Shown here piece after piece: positions 28,122 to 46,959 of a stretch of DNA of 64,000 bases. Source of the stretch: Chelativorans sp. Marseille-P2723 (GTDB lineage Bacteria > Pseudomonadota > Alphaproteobacteria > Rhizobiales > Rhizobiaceae). The notes under the pieces were generated by a model. It was not told where the DNA came from and did not search any database. It saw only the letters and a program-made list of their open reading frames with translations. A program made the position numbers and the translations under genes. Numbering within the stretch: position 1 is the first letter of the stretch; the number at the start of each line of letters is the position of its first letter. The stretch spans positions 682,001 through 746,000 of the forward strand of contig NZ_CADDWI010000008.1 of assembly GCF_902809845.1 (NCBI RefSeq). The letters run 5' to 3'.

Positions 28122-29105
28122 ATGCAGCGAAACTTGACGACGCGTATCGAGAGCTTTCCCATAACCGGGCTGTTCCGCATCTCCCGCGGCGCGCGGACCG
28201 AAGCTCGGGTCGTGACCTGCACGATTACCGAAGGAGGAGCAGCGGGACGTGCCGAATGCGTGCCCTATGCACGTTATGGCGAATCGCTGGAAGGAGTGGT
28301 GGAACAGATTGAGGCTATGAGCGCGAAAATCGCGCAAGGCCTCGACCGGCAGAGCCTGCTCCGGATAATGCCTGCTGGCGCCGCCCGTAATGCGCTCGAC
28401 TGTGCGCTATGGGATCTTGAGGCGAAACTTCTGGGCACCCAGGTTGCAGACGTGATCTGCAGCACTCCTCCGCGCCCGCTCACGACCGCGCAGACCATCT
28501 CGCTCGGCACGCCCGAAGAAATGGCAGAACAGGCCCGGAAGCATGCCCATCGGCCACTGCTGAAGGTCAAGGTTGGTGCCGAGGACGATGATGCACGCAT
28601 TAAGGCCGTTGCGGCTGCCGCACCCGACAGCCGTTTGATCTTGGATGCGAATGAAGGTTGGACGGAAGAAAATCTGGAACGAAACCTGGAGGCTGCGGCA
28701 CGTCTCGGCGTAGCTCTGGTCGAACAGCCTCTGCCTGCCGGTCTCGATGACCTACTTGCTCGGACGTTTCATCCGGTGCCCATCTGCGCCGATGAGAGCC
28801 TGCACACGGCAGAAGATTTGGAGCAACTGCGCGGGCGCTACGAGGCCGTCAACATCAAGCTGGACAAGGCAGGTGGATTGACCGAGGCGCTCGCATTGCG
28901 CGACGCAGCCCGTTCACTGGGCTTTACCGTCATGGTCGGCTGCATGGTGGGCACTTCGCTCGCCATGGCGCCGGCGGTCCTTCTTGCGCAGGACGCGGAT
29001 TTCGTCGACCTGGACGGCCCCCTCCTTCTTGGGCGGGATCGCGTTCCCGGCCTTCGCTATGAGGGTTCGCTGGTCTTCCCGCCGCAACCGGAATTGTGGG
29101 GCTGA
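28122..29105 (+). CDS. Dipeptide epimerase (L-Ala-D/L-Glu epimerase-like, enolase superfamily)
   Basis: A 327-residue enolase-superfamily enzyme of the muconate lactonising subgroup. The active-site lysine motif is LLKVKVG (K-x-K), the metal ligands are D in LILDANEGW, E in ALVEQPLP and D in ICADESL, and the opposing Lys lies in VNIKLDKAGG. The pattern DxD-like motif near DGPLLLG matches dipeptide epimerases, which racemise L-Ala-D-Glu from peptidoglycan turnover. Start: a TTG at 28116 is possible but ATG 28122 has GAGG six bases upstream. Substrate is inferred from subgroup. Divergent from mlaE. Confidence 0.86.
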   Translation: MQRNLTTRIESFPITGLFRISRGARTEARVVTCTITEGGAAGRAECVPYARYGESLEGVVEQIEAMSAKIAQGLDRQSLLRIMPAGAARNALDCALWDLEAKLLGTQVADVICSTPPRPLTTAQTISLGTPEEMAEQARKHAHRPLLKVKVGAEDDDARIKAVAAAAPDSRLILDANEGWTEENLERNLEAAARLGVALVEQPLPAGLDDLLARTFHPVPICADESLHTAEDLEQLRGRYEAVNIKLDKAGGLTEALALRDAARSLGFTVMVGCMVGTSLAMAPAVLLAQDADFVDLDGPLLLGRDRVPGLRYEGSLVFPPQPELWG

Positions 29106-29330
29106 TCAGCCGCATAGCCGCCGAGAGACCTGCCCACCTCGGGCGGCGGTGCGTTTCGTTACCCTTCCAAGCCGGCTGCCTGGAGGTTGCGCCGTCCTCC
29201 CGCTCCCGCTAGACGATCACCATGCATGTGGGGAGCCGGACTTGACGGCGATCACCGTTGGGCGCCCCCTTGCGGGGAGTGTTGGTCTGCCGTCGCGTAT
29301 GTGGCGTTATTTCCGAGAAGGAGGAAAGCT

Positions 29331-30173
29331 TTGAAACTTTTGCGTTTTGGCAACAAGGGTTCCGAAAAACCCGCGGTTCTCCATAGTGACGGCACTATTC
29401 GCGACGTTTCTTCGCTTGTCGCTGACTATACGCCCACAACCATATCGCCCGCCCTAATCCGCATCCTCGAATCGGCGGATATAGGATCGCTGCCCACCGT
29501 TCCGGCGGCGACGCGCATTGGCGCACCACTTGCCCGCACCGGACATTTTCTCGCCATCGGGCTCAATTTCGCAGACCACGCCGCCGAGTCGAACATGCCC
29601 GTGCCTGACGAGCCGATTGTTTTCTCAAAAGCGCCGAGCAGCCTTTCCGGGCCAAATGACGACGTCATGTTGCCAAAGGGCTCGTTAAAGAGCGACTGGG
29701 AAGTCGAACTGGCGGTCGTGATCGGCGAGCGTTGCGATTATGTTTCCGAGGAGGAAGCACTAAGCAAAGTCTTTGGCTACACGATCTGCAATGACGTTTC
29801 TGAACGGGAGTACCAGATCGAGCGCGGAGGCCAATGGATCAAGGGCAAGAGCGCACTCACATTCGGCCCGCTCGGCCCCTGGATCGTCACGCCGGACGAA
29901 GTTCCCGATCCCCAAAATCTCGACATGTTCCTCGACCTTAATGGAAAGCGCACGCAGACCGGCAACACCCGGACCATGATCTTCTCAGTAGCGCATCTCA
30001 TTTCCTACCTGTCCCGCTTCATGGTGCTGGAGCCTGGCGACGTCATCACCACCGGAACGCCGCCCGGCGTCGGCATGGGCATGAACCCGCCGGTCTATCT
30101 GAAGGCGGGGGATGTGATGCGGCTCGGGATAACCGGATTGGGCGAGCAGCAGCAGCGAGTAGTCGCCCGATAA
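29331..30173 (+). CDS. Fumarylacetoacetate hydrolase-family protein
   Basis: A 280-residue FAH-superfamily enzyme beginning at TTG 29331, chosen because AAGGAGG sits at 29318-29324 and homology begins at KLLRFGNKGSEKPAVLHSDG. Family signatures are FLAIGLNFADHAAESNM, SDWEVELAVVIGE, YTICNDVSEREYQ and TGTPPGVGMGM with the metal-binding acidic residues in the E-x-E and D positions. Members include 2,4-diketo-3-deoxy-L-fuconate hydrolase and enzymes annotated ureidoglycolate lyase; sequence does not decide. It lies 29 bp upstream of the malic enzyme gene on the same strand. Nothing recognisable fills 29106-29317. Confidence 0.88.
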   Translation: MKLLRFGNKGSEKPAVLHSDGTIRDVSSLVADYTPTTISPALIRILESADIGSLPTVPAATRIGAPLARTGHFLAIGLNFADHAAESNMPVPDEPIVFSKAPSSLSGPNDDVMLPKGSLKSDWEVELAVVIGERCDYVSEEEALSKVFGYTICNDVSEREYQIERGGQWIKGKSALTFGPLGPWIVTPDEVPDPQNLDMFLDLNGKRTQTGNTRTMIFSVAHLISYLSRFMVLEPGDVITTGTPPGVGMGMNPPVYLKAGDVMRLGITGLGEQQQRVVAR

Positions 30174-30202
30174 AGGATGCGTATAGATGGGAGGGGGGCA
30201 CA

Positions 30203-32527
30203 TTGACGGAAGAAAAGAACGTGAAGGAAAAACTTTCGGACCTCGATGAGGCCGCCCTCTTCTTTCATCGCCATCCTACGCCCGGTAAGCTGGAGATCCA
30301 GCCTACGAAATCACTTGGGAACCAGCGCGATCTGGCGCTTGCCTATTCGCCGGGCGTGGCGGCTCCCTGCCTTGCCATCCAGGAGGACCCGGCAAAGGCT
30401 GCCGATTACACCTCACGCGCCAATCTCGTCGGGGTGGTTTCCAACGGAACGGCAGTGCTCGGCCTGGGAGATATAGGCCCGCTGGCTTCCAAGCCGGTTA
30501 TGGAAGGGAAAGCCGTACTCTTCAAGAAATTCGCCGGGATCAACGTTTTCGATATCGAAATAGATGCTTCTGACGTCGACCATATCGTCGATACGATAGC
30601 CGCATTGGAGCCTACCTTCGGTGGCATCAATTTGGAGGACATTAAGGCTCCCGAGTGCTTCGAGGTGGAGGAACGCCTCAAGGATCGGATGAACATCCCC
30701 GTCTTCCATGACGATCAGCATGGCACCGCCATTATAGTCGCCGCTGCGATACTCAATGGCCTCGAACTGACCGGCAAAGATATTGGCAGCGCAAAGATCG
30801 TCACCTCAGGGGCAGGCGCGGCTGCGCTCGCCTGCCTTAACTTGCTCGTCTCACTGGGTGCGAAGACGGACAATATCTGGATCACCGATCGCCACGGCGT
30901 CGCGTGGACTGGCCGCGTCGAGGAGATGGACCGTTGGAAAGAGCCCTATCTTAAGGACACCCCCGCGCGCTCGCTTGCAGAGGTGATCGGTGGGGCCGAT
31001 GTGTTCCTCGGACTTTCAGCCGGCGGCGTGCTAAAATCTGAAATGCTGAAGGAAATGGCGGATCGGCCGCTCATTCTGGCGCTTGCAAATCCACACCCCG
31101 AAATTATGCCGGACGTAGCGCGGAAAGCACGCCCTGACGCCATGATCTGTACCGGTCGTTCGGATTACCCGAACCAGGTCAACAATGTGCTGTGCTTCCC
31201 CTATATCTTCCGCGGTGCTCTTGATGTTGGCGCAACCGCGATCAACGAGGAGATGAAGCGCGCGGCGGTGCACGCAATCGCGGCCCTTGCCCGGGAAGAA
31301 CCGTCCGACGTTGCAGCGCGCGCCTATTCCGACGAGACGCCAACCTTCGGACCGGACTTCCTGATCCCATCGCCTTTCGATCCTCGGCTCCTACTGCGCA
31401 TCGCGCCTGCCGTTGCCATGGCGGCGATGGAGTCAGGCGTAGCTGCCCGCCCCATTGTCGACATGGACGCCTATCTGGACCGGCTGAATCGGTTTGTCTT
31501 CCGTTCCGGCCTGGTGATGAAGCCTGTCTTCTCCGCCGCCAAGCAGGCCGGCAACAAGCGGGTCATCTACGCCGATGGCGAAGATGAACGTGTTCTGCGG
31601 GCCGCTCAGGTGGTGCTTGAAGAAGGTCTGGCGCAGCCCATCCTCATCGGCCGCCCGAGCGTCGTGGAAACGCGGCTCAAGCGCTACGGCCTGAGAATCA
31701 GGCCGGACAAGGACTTCGAGATCATAAATCCGGAAGACGATCCTCGTTACCGGGATTATGTGGAACTGCTTATCCGAATCGCCGGGCGTCGTGGAATCAC
31801 GACGGAGGTGGCGCGCACGCTCGTACGCACCAACACTACCGTAATTGCGGCGCTTGCAATGATGCGTCAGGAGGCAGATGCCCTGATCTGCGGTCTTGAA
31901 GGCCGTTTCGAACGGCATCTTCGCTATGTCGATGCCATAATCGGCCGACGACCAGGGGTGCAGGAGTTTGCGGCACTCTCGCTGCTTATCGCGCAGCAGA
32001 ATGTCATGTTCTTTACCGATACCTATGTGACACTTGACCCGACCGCCGAGGAAATCGCGGAGACTACAATTCTGGCGGCGGAACAGATTCGCCGTTTCGG
32101 CATAGAGCCCAAAGCGGCGCTGCTCTCCCATTCGGATTTCGGCTCCCGCGAATCGGCAAGCGCGCTCAAGATGCGCGAGGCTGTTGCCATCCTTCACAGA
32201 AACGCGCCGGACCTTGTGGTCGATGGCGAGATGCACGGCGACGCCGCCCTTTCAGAAGAGTTGCGCCGTCGTGTCTTCCCTCACTCGGTCCTCAAGGGAG
32301 AGGCAAATTTGCTGGTTTTCCCCAATCTGGATGCAGCCAATATCACGCTCACTACCGTGAAGGTAATGACTGATGCGTTGCATGTCGGGCCGATTCTACT
32401 CGGGACAGCGCGTCCTGCACACATCCTCACCCCTTCGGTCACCTCACGCGGGGTCGTCAACATGACCGCTCTTGCTGCCGTGGAGGTCTTGCAGAACCAG
32501 AACCGCCAGCTTGTCCTGCCCGCTTGA
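30203..32527 (+). CDS. maeB: NADP-dependent malic enzyme with C-terminal phosphotransacetylase-like domain
   Basis: The 774-residue protein converts malate to pyruvate and CO2 with NADP. Residues 1-430 form the malic enzyme ([45 protein letters not shown] nucleotide-binding loop), and about 440-774 a phosphotransacetylase-like domain ([24 protein letters not shown]) that is thought to be regulatory rather than catalytic in this class. A TTG start with GGGAGGGGGG upstream is used. This large form is the standard one in rhizobia, supplying pyruvate during growth on C4-dicarboxylates. Confidence 0.96.
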   Translation: MTEEKNVKEKLSDLDEAALFFHRHPTPGKLEIQPTKSLGNQRDLALAYSPGVAAPCLAIQEDPAKAADYTSRANLVGVVSNGTAVLGLGDIGPLASKPVMEGKAVLFKKFAGINVFDIEIDASDVDHIVDTIAALEPTFGGINLEDIKAPECFEVEERLKDRMNIPVFHDDQHGTAIIVAAAILNGLELTGKDIGSAKIVTSGAGAAALACLNLLVSLGAKTDNIWITDRHGVAWTGRVEEMDRWKEPYLKDTPARSLAEVIGGADVFLGLSAGGVLKSEMLKEMADRPLILALANPHPEIMPDVARKARPDAMICTGRSDYPNQVNNVLCFPYIFRGALDVGATAINEEMKRAAVHAIAALAREEPSDVAARAYSDETPTFGPDFLIPSPFDPRLLLRIAPAVAMAAMESGVAARPIVDMDAYLDRLNRFVFRSGLVMKPVFSAAKQAGNKRVIYADGEDERVLRAAQVVLEEGLAQPILIGRPSVVETRLKRYGLRIRPDKDFEIINPEDDPRYRDYVELLIRIAGRRGITTEVARTLVRTNTTVIAALAMMRQEADALICGLEGRFERHLRYVDAIIGRRPGVQEFAALSLLIAQQNVMFFTDTYVTLDPTAEEIAETTILAAEQIRRFGIEPKAALLSHSDFGSRESASALKMREAVAILHRNAPDLVVDGEMHGDAALSEELRRRVFPHSVLKGEANLLVFPNLDAANITLTTVKVMTDALHVGPILLGTARPAHILTPSVTSRGVVNMTALAAVEVLQNQNRQLVLPA

Positions 32528-32552
32528 GAACTACGCAGCCGTTGATTGCGGA

Positions 32553-33923
32553 TCAGGGACGGCGGGACATAGCCGTATCGCGGTTCAATAAAGGCATTAG
32601 ATCGGCGAGTTCCGGCCCCGATTCCTTGCCTGTAAGCGCAAGCCTCAGCGGGCGGAATAGTGCTTTGCCCTTGCGGCCGGTCACCGCCTTGACGCTTTCT
32701 GTCCATGAACGCCATGTATCGCGGTCCCACGGCTCCGGCGGCAGAAGGTCGAACGCTTCACGTACAAAGGAGCGATCCTCATCGGAAAGTTCCGTTTCCC
32801 CTGGGCCTTCCCTGATGATACGCCACCAGAATGCCGCGTCGGCCACCTTTTCCAGATTGCCCCTTACGGCATTCCAGAAAGGTCTTGCGCCCGGACCGGA
32901 AATCCCCATCTCATTGAGTTGCTCCTCGGCTTCCTCATAGGGCATGGTGTGGATGAGGTTGCGGCTTAGCATTGCCAGCTCGGCCGGATCGAACTTGGCC
33001 GCTGATTTTGAACTTGACGCGGGATCGAAGCGCTCGGCCAGTTCGTCCATGTTGCGGCACCCCGTGACCGCCTCCGAGGTGCCGATGAGAACCGCAAGTG
33101 AAGCGACCGCCATAGGCTCGATTCCCGCTTCCCTCAAGCTTGCGATCGATAGCGCGCCTGTACGCTTAGAAAGACCCTCGCCGCTCGCCGTGGTCAACAG
33201 GTTGTGGTGACCGAATACGGGGGGCTCTGCATCCAGCGCCCTGAAGAGGGCGATCTGAGCGCCGGTATTTGTCACATGGTCGTCGCCGCGAATAATATGG
33301 CTGACACCAAGCTCTATGTCGTCCACGACGGAAGGCAGGGTGTAGAGGAACGTCCCATCCTCTCGGACCAGAACCGGGTCCGACATGGAAGCAAGGTCGA
33401 CGGTCTGATGCCCGCGCACAAGATCGTCCCAACGCACTTCCGTCCGTCGTGGCGAAAACGGATCGTCATCGAAATTGGGCAGCAGAAAGCGCCAATGCGG
33501 CTTCCGCCCCTGCGCCTCCACCGCCTGCCGCTCCTCAGAAGTAAGCTTCAATGCCTCCCGGCCGTAGACCGGCGGAAGGCGGCGGGACAGTCTCACCTTG
33601 CGCCGCAGTTCCAGCTCTTCCGGCGTCTCGTAACAAGGATAGAGCAGGCCCTTCTCCGTCAGCTTCTCGACCGCGCGTTCGTAAAGCGGGAAGCGCTCCG
33701 ACTGCCGCACCGTCTTATCCGGCCGGATGCCGAGCCATAAGAGATCTTCTTCTATCTGGTCGGCATATTCCCGCCGTGACCGTTCAAGGTCTGTATCGTC
33801 GAAGCGGAGGATGAATCGCCCGCCGTCTTTCTTCGCGAAAAGCCAGTTAAACAAGGCTGTCCGCGCATTGCCGATGTGGATGTGACCCGTGGGTGATGGA
33901 GCGAAGCGAACGGTGATATTCAT
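32553..33923 (-). CDS. gltX: Glutamate-tRNA ligase
   Basis: The 456-residue class I synthetase charges tRNA-Glu. HIGH signature is [19 protein letters not shown], the KMSKS equivalent is [11 protein letters not shown], and [10 protein letters not shown] follows the Rossmann fold. Hyphomicrobiales commonly carry two gltX genes; this one has the short inserted segment after [15 protein letters not shown] and may be the second copy (GltX2), which in some species preferentially charges tRNA-Gln for transamidation; that is inference. It ends convergently with maeB. Confidence 0.95.
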   Translation of the reverse strand: MNITVRFAPSPTGHIHIGNARTALFNWLFAKKDGGRFILRFDDTDLERSRREYADQIEEDLLWLGIRPDKTVRQSERFPLYERAVEKLTEKGLLYPCYETPEELELRRKVRLSRRLPPVYGREALKLTSEERQAVEAQGRKPHWRFLLPNFDDDPFSPRRTEVRWDDLVRGHQTVDLASMSDPVLVREDGTFLYTLPSVVDDIELGVSHIIRGDDHVTNTGAQIALFRALDAEPPVFGHHNLLTTASGEGLSKRTGALSIASLREAGIEPMAVASLAVLIGTSEAVTGCRNMDELAERFDPASSSKSAAKFDPAELAMLSRNLIHTMPYEEAEEQLNEMGISGPGARPFWNAVRGNLEKVADAAFWWRIIREGPGETELSDEDRSFVREAFDLLPPEPWDRDTWRSWTESVKAVTGRKGKALFRPLRLALTGKESGPELADLMPLLNRDTAMSRRP

Positions 33924-33929
33924 GGCATT

Positions 33930-35174
33930 TCAGCTATCCGAGGCCTCAATCGTTTGCAAGGCTCGGTTGGCGATCCGCCGCGAAACGAGGAACATCAACG
34001 CCATCGCTGCGATACAGTAAAGGCCCATGGCGGCAATCTGCGAGGGATAGGAAACGCCAATATCGATAAGGTATCCGGTCAGCCCCGGCCCCATTGCGGT
34101 TGCCAGCACAGTCACCGCCACGATCAGGGCGCGCACCGATCCGAGATGGCGGACGCCATAGATCTCCGGCCACAGCGCGCCAAGCAATGTGGAGGAAAAG
34201 CCGTTCGACATGCCCAGTAGGCCCATGAAAGCAAAAACGCTCCATTGCCCCTGGAATGAGGCCAGGACAAAACAGGCCAGCGACAAGGGCAGGAGAAAGA
34301 GAGGCAGCATGGCGACCGCTGAAAACCGGTCTATGAGGTAGCCGGAAGTCAGCGCGAATATGATCGTCATCGTCGCGGAAACCATGAAGGCAGATGCGAA
34401 GATTTCGAGCTCCCACCCTCTAAGCTCCACCAGATAGACCTGGTGGAAGGCAATGACGGTGCCGATAAAACCAGGAGCCATGACGCCAAGCAGAAGGCCG
34501 TAGAACAGCGGGTCGCGGAGAACTTCCGCCCGCGTCCAATCACGTCCCGTCGCAAGGCGTGCCTGCGGGTCGGTCGATTGCGGCCTGCGTTCCACGCTCA
34601 TCAGCCAGGCAATGGCCGGAAGTGCAATGACGAGCAGAACAGCAGCGCCAATTAGCCAGCCGTTACGCCATCCCACAAAACTTGCCACCGTAACGAAGGT
34701 TACAGGAAGGATCGCCTCGCCTGCATTGTGGCCGAGTGTCGTGATGGATACCGCACGTCCTCGCTGGGCGGCGAACCATCGACCCATAGCGGTGAAGGCG
34801 TTCTGTGTCATCATGCCTTGGCCAAACAGCCTCAGCAGATAGATGGTCACGCAGAGGAACAGGATCGAGTGGGAAACAGCCATGAACACGCAGGCAAGTG
34901 CCAGCACCGGAACGATGATGCATGTGACCTTCATCACCGAGTAGCGGTCAACGATCTGGCCGAGTCGGGTAAGCGTGAAAGCGCTGGCAAGGGTTGCCAG
35001 CATATAGATCAACCCGAAATCGCCATGCGAAAGCCCGTACTCCGCGCGGATGTTTCCTGCTGAAATCGAGATGAAAAAGGTCTGCCCGAAGGAAGAGAAA
35101 AAGGTGAGCAGAAAGCCGCCTGCAAGCCAGCGCGCATTCGTGCGAAGGAAATCAAAGAACGACATAGGCTTCAT
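33930..35174 (-). CDS. MFS transporter
   Basis: A 414-residue major facilitator with twelve predicted transmembrane helices in two halves, the loop between helices 2 and 3 containing LTRLGQIVDRYSVMKV (the family GxxxDR-like motif) and a cytoplasmic linker near 195-215 (VERRPQSTDPQARLATGRDW). Substrate not predictable; relatives include organic-anion carriers. It begins 6 bp before gltX in the same direction, so the two share a transcript, which is unusual for a transporter and a tRNA synthetase and probably accidental. Confidence 0.9.
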   Translation of the reverse strand: MKPMSFFDFLRTNARWLAGGFLLTFFSSFGQTFFISISAGNIRAEYGLSHGDFGLIYMLATLASAFTLTRLGQIVDRYSVMKVTCIIVPVLALACVFMAVSHSILFLCVTIYLLRLFGQGMMTQNAFTAMGRWFAAQRGRAVSITTLGHNAGEAILPVTFVTVASFVGWRNGWLIGAAVLLVIALPAIAWLMSVERRPQSTDPQARLATGRDWTRAEVLRDPLFYGLLLGVMAPGFIGTVIAFHQVYLVELRGWELEIFASAFMVSATMTIIFALTSGYLIDRFSAVAMLPLFLLPLSLACFVLASFQGQWSVFAFMGLLGMSNGFSSTLLGALWPEIYGVRHLGSVRALIVAVTVLATAMGPGLTGYLIDIGVSYPSQIAAMGLYCIAAMALMFLVSRRIANRALQTIEASDS

Positions 35175-35290
35175 GATGAAGAGCGGCCAGACGCTGTGCG
35201 CGAGGCCAGTTTAAAGGACCGGGCATCCTAGGTGCTTGCTGCTGGGAAGCAAGCCGCCCCCACCAGCACACCTCGTTCGTCGCCGCCCTT

Positions 35291-36970
35291 CTATGTCCGG
35301 TCGCGGAACTTGTTCGTGATCGGGTAGCGCCGGTCCCGCCCGAAATTCTTCCTGGTTATCTTTACGCCCGGCGCGCCCTGACGGCGCTTATATTCCGCAA
35401 CATAAAGAAGGTGCTCCACTTTGTGCACCGTTTCCCGGTCATGGCCAAGGGCCACAATCTCATCCACTCCCATCTCGTTCTCGATAAGACATTCCAGAAT
35501 CTCATCCAGCACTGGATAGGGAGGCAGAGAATCCTGATCGGACTGGTTCTCTCGCAATTCGGCCGACGGTGCCTTGTTGATGATATTCGCCGGTATCACC
35601 TCGCCCGATGGGCCAAGCCCGCCCCGCGGCACATGCCCATTGCGCCAGCGGCTGAGGGCATAGGCCTGCATCTTGTAGACGTCCTTGATCGGATTGAATC
35701 CGCCATTCATGTCGCCATAGAGGGTAGCATAGCCTACCGACATTTCCGACTTGTTGCCGGTGGTAACCACCATGGAGCCAAACTTGTTTGAAATCGCCAT
35801 GAGCAGCGTTCCTCGAGCGCGGCTCTGCAGGTTCTCTTCCGTGATACCTGCCTCTGTTCCCGAGAACATTTGGCCGAGAGCATCGAGGAAGCCCTCGACC
35901 GGTTGGGAGATGGGCACGATGTCGTAGCGGCAACCGAGTGCACGGGCACAGGCCTCTGCATCAGCAAGCGACTCCCCAGTCGTATAGCGGTACGGCATCA
36001 TGACCGTCCTGACGCGCTCCCTGCCGAGCGCATCGACGGCAATCGCCGCGCAAAGCGCTGAGTCAAGCCCACCCGAAAGGCCCAAAACCACGTTATTGAA
36101 GCCGTTCTTGTTCACGTAATCGCGAAGTCCCAGCATACAGGCGCTGTAGTCGGCTTCCTCATTTTCGGGGATAACGGCCATTGGTGCGTCTTCGCATAGC
36201 CAGGTCTCACCGTTTCTGCGCCAGGTAGTCAGCGCCACGGCCTCTTCGAATTGGCTTAGCTGAAAGGCGAGCGACTTGTCCGAATGGATGGCGAAAGACG
36301 CCCCATCGAATACCAATTCATCCTGCCCGCCTATCATGTTGGCATAGATAATGGGCAAACCGTTTTCTATCACTTGCCGGATGACAATCTGCTGGCGCAC
36401 CTCCACCTTGCCACGATAGTAGGGCGAGCCGTTTGGCACGAGGAGGATTTCCGCTCCGGATTCCGCCAAAGTCTCGCAGACACCAACGTGCCCCCAAAGA
36501 TCCTCGCAGATGGGGATGCCGATCCGGACGCCGCGAAAGTTGACCGGCCCCGGAAGGCTGGGGCCAGCCCGAAAGACGCGCTTTTCATCGAACTCGCCAT
36601 AGTTCGGCAGATCGACCTTGTAGCGCTCGGCCACCACCTTTCCATCATCGAGCACAACCACGGAGTTGTGCACGCCACTTTCGCGCTTCAGCGGTGTGCC
36701 GATGACAATGCCTGGCCCACCATCAGCGGTGTCACGGGCCAGCTCCTGGACAGCCGCCTCGCAAGCACTGAGAAAGGCTGGCTTCAGAACCAGGTCCTCA
36801 GGCGGATAGCCGGCGATGAACAACTCCGTGAAAAGGACTAGATCGGCCTTCTGGCGCGCGGCAAGCGCCCGCGCCTCGCGGATCTTGGCGAGGTTACCTG
36901 CTATGTCCCCTACGGTCGGATTAAGCTGGGCGATCGCGATGCGAATTATATCGGGTACGGCATTGTTCAT
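35291..36970 (-). CDS. nadE: Glutamine-dependent NAD+ synthetase
   Basis: NadE converts deamido-NAD to NAD with glutamine-derived ammonia. The 559-residue protein has an N-terminal nitrilase-type glutaminase (Glu in VLFTELFIAGYPPEDL, Lys in YKVDLPNYGEFDEKR, Cys in GIPICEDLWG) and a C-terminal synthetase with the PPi loop LGLSGGLDSALCA and NKSEMSVGYATLYGD. Length is standard for the two-domain form. With pncB this gives two steps of the NAD salvage route in the window, though the genes are far apart. Confidence 0.96.
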   Translation of the reverse strand: MNNAVPDIIRIAIAQLNPTVGDIAGNLAKIREARALAARQKADLVLFTELFIAGYPPEDLVLKPAFLSACEAAVQELARDTADGGPGIVIGTPLKRESGVHNSVVVLDDGKVVAERYKVDLPNYGEFDEKRVFRAGPSLPGPVNFRGVRIGIPICEDLWGHVGVCETLAESGAEILLVPNGSPYYRGKVEVRQQIVIRQVIENGLPIIYANMIGGQDELVFDGASFAIHSDKSLAFQLSQFEEAVALTTWRRNGETWLCEDAPMAVIPENEEADYSACMLGLRDYVNKNGFNNVVLGLSGGLDSALCAAIAVDALGRERVRTVMMPYRYTTGESLADAEACARALGCRYDIVPISQPVEGFLDALGQMFSGTEAGITEENLQSRARGTLLMAISNKFGSMVVTTGNKSEMSVGYATLYGDMNGGFNPIKDVYKMQAYALSRWRNGHVPRGGLGPSGEVIPANIINKAPSAELRENQSDQDSLPPYPVLDEILECLIENEMGVDEIVALGHDRETVHKVEHLLYVAEYKRRQGAPGVKITRKNFGRDRRYPITNKFRDRT

Positions 36971-37008
36971 GAGCAGTCCTGTAGAGCATTTTCCCCGCTA
37001 CCGAAATA

Positions 37009-37142
37009 ACTTCGTCCTGCCAACGAAGTAGAACCGGAAGCAGGAGCGACTTCTTTCGAGATGGTACCCGCTAACGTCCCTCGCGATAGGTCTCTTACAG
37101 CATTGCTTTGAAAACCGGTATCGATTCCGGAAAGCAGAATGG
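37009..37142. repeat. Pair of palindromic repeat-like sequences upstream of nadE
   Basis: The 270-bp gap between nadE and rpoC contains a 7-bp stem ACTTCGT-N7-ACGAAGT (37009-37029) and a longer imperfect palindrome (37097-37142) with CATTGCTTT pairing AAAGCAGAATG around CCGG-N8-CCGG. Sequences of the style AAAACCGG...CCGGAAA are common dispersed palindromes in rhizobial genomes, so I interpret these as degenerate copies. Copy number cannot be judged from one window. Confidence 0.5.
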
Positions 37143-37194
37143 AAGTTTACGAGACCGAACAAAGGTAATCCATTCAGCAGGTAGCCTCGGGAAT

Positions 37195-37224
37195 CAAAAA
37201 GGCCGCCAGTCCGGCGGCCTTTTC
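37195..37224 (-). terminator. Bidirectional-looking terminator downstream of rpoC
   Basis: Perfect GC stem GGCCGCC (37201-37207) / GGCGGCC (37213-37219) flanked by AAAAA on one side and TTTT on the other; on the minus strand it follows the rpoC stop by about 20 bp and gives a U tract. Confidence 0.9.
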
Positions 37225-37240
37225 TTCATTAGCCTTTGGA

Positions 37241-41440
<4,200 letters not shown>

Positions 41441-41587
41441 GCCGATCTCCTTTGCGGGGCCTGCGGGCCCCTTGAAATGACTTGGCGGTGGCGGGTATCA
41501 AGCGACGAAATCACCTCGTTTCGTTTCATCACCTTCCGCCTTCGAGGCGCACCGCGGATGGCCGCGGTGCGCTGATGATGGTTGCAA

Positions 41588-45724
<4,137 letters not shown>

Positions 45725-45782
45725 CGTCGCTCCTTGCCTGCCGCTTGCCTGCCATCACGCGCCGCCCTGCGGGCGGCCAATC

Positions 45783-45830
45783 GAAACGGATAAAAACCCG
45801 TTTCCTGAAAGCCCTTTTCTGGCCCTCAGG
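45783..45830 (-). promoter_or_regulatory. Tandem hairpins in the rplL-rpoB gap
   Basis: Stem GAAACGG/CCGTTTC (45783-45804) adjoins CCTGA/TCAGG (45804-45830) enclosing GGCC/GGGC complementarity. In enterics the same gap holds an attenuator and an RNase III site that set the ratio of L7/L12 to polymerase; an equivalent role here is inferred from position and structure only. Confidence 0.45.
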
Positions 45831-45895
45831 AAAAAGGTTCTTCCTGTCCCTGTCGCATCGGCCCGCGAACATCTGCCCGCGGGCCGAGGCGCAAG

Positions 45896-46273
45896 TTATT
45901 TCAGCTCGACCTTGGCGCCAGCTCCCTCTAGCTGAGCCTTGATCTTCTCTGCCTCGTCCTTTGCCACGCCTTCCTTGACCGGCTTCGGCGCCGCCTCGAC
46001 CAGATCCTTGGCTTCCTTGAGCCCGAGGCCGGTGATGGCGCGCACTTCCTTGATCACGTTGATCTTCTGAGCGCCGGCTTCCGCCAGAATGACGTCGAAC
46101 TCCGTCTTCTCCTCAGCGGCCGCCGCAGGAGCAGCACCACCGGCAGCCGCAGCCACCGCCACAGGCGCTGCCGCGGAGACGCCCCACTTCTCTTCCAGCA
46201 TCTTGGAGAGCTCTGCCGCCTCAAGAACGGTCAAGCTCGAAAGGTCCTCAACGATCTTCGCAAGATCAGCCAT
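45896..46273 (-). CDS. rplL: 50S ribosomal protein L7/L12
   Basis: The 125-residue stalk protein has the N-terminal dimerisation helix ([19 protein letters not shown]), the Ala-rich hinge (about residues 36-55) and the C-terminal factor-binding domain with [18 protein letters not shown]. It recruits EF-Tu, EF-G and other GTPases to the ribosome. Located 53 bp downstream of rplJ, as usual. Confidence 0.99.
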   Translation of the reverse strand: MADLAKIVEDLSSLTVLEAAELSKMLEEKWGVSAAAPVAVAAAAGGAAPAAAAEEKTEFDVILAEAGAQKINVIKEVRAITGLGLKEAKDLVEAAPKPVKEGVAKDEAEKIKAQLEGAGAKVELK

Positions 46274-46326
46274 TGTTCATTTCCTTCAAAGTTCGAACTG
46301 TGTTGATTTCGGTCTAACGAACGGCC

Positions 46327-46845
46327 TCACGCCGCCTCATCCTTCCGGGCATAGGCGCCAACGACGCGTGCGAGCTGACCCGCGGGTGCGTTGACAACCT
46401 GAGCGATCCGTGTCGCCGGCGTCGAAATCATGCCGACGATCCTGGCCCTCAGCTCGTCGAGCGAGGGCAGCGAGGCAAGAGCCTTCACACCCTCCGCATC
46501 GAGTACGGTCGCGCCCATCGCTCCGCCAAGAATGACGAGATTGTCATTGCCCTTGGCGAAATCATGGGCGACCTTCGCTGCGGCCACCGGATCATCCGAA
46601 TAGGCGATCAGCGTCTGTCCCTGGAACAGCGCCTGCATGCCTTCGGACTTGGTACCCTGAAGAGCGATCTTGGCGAGACGGTTCTTCGCGACCTTGACCG
46701 TTCCTCCCGCCTGCCGCATCTTCGACCTCAGGTCGTTCATCTGCGCGACGGTCAGACCGGCATAATGCGCCACGACCACTGAACCAGTGCTCTCGAACAC
46801 CTGGTTCAGGTTCGCGACGAACTCGCGTTTCTCCGCTCTGTCCAC
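46327..46845 (-). CDS. rplJ: 50S ribosomal protein L10
   Basis: The 172-residue protein anchors L7/L12 dimers to 23S rRNA. Recognised by [35 protein letters not shown] and [14 protein letters not shown], with the C-terminal L12-binding helix near [15 protein letters not shown]. Complexed with L7/L12 it normally represses its own mRNA by binding the leader; a structured leader is visible upstream. Confidence 0.98.
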   Translation of the reverse strand: MDRAEKREFVANLNQVFESTGSVVVAHYAGLTVAQMNDLRSKMRQAGGTVKVAKNRLAKIALQGTKSEGMQALFQGQTLIAYSDDPVAAAKVAHDFAKGNDNLVILGGAMGATVLDAEGVKALASLPSLDELRARIVGMISTPATRIAQVVNAPAGQLARVVGAYARKDEAA

Positions 46846-46959
46846 AGCCTTTCTCCAGTTGACGGCCGGTCATCACAAGACCTGCCGCCGGGTTGCCTTT
46901 TGCCGGACGGGCATCCGGTTGGGATCACCCGAACGACGCTCGAGGATCCTGCCCCCTTT

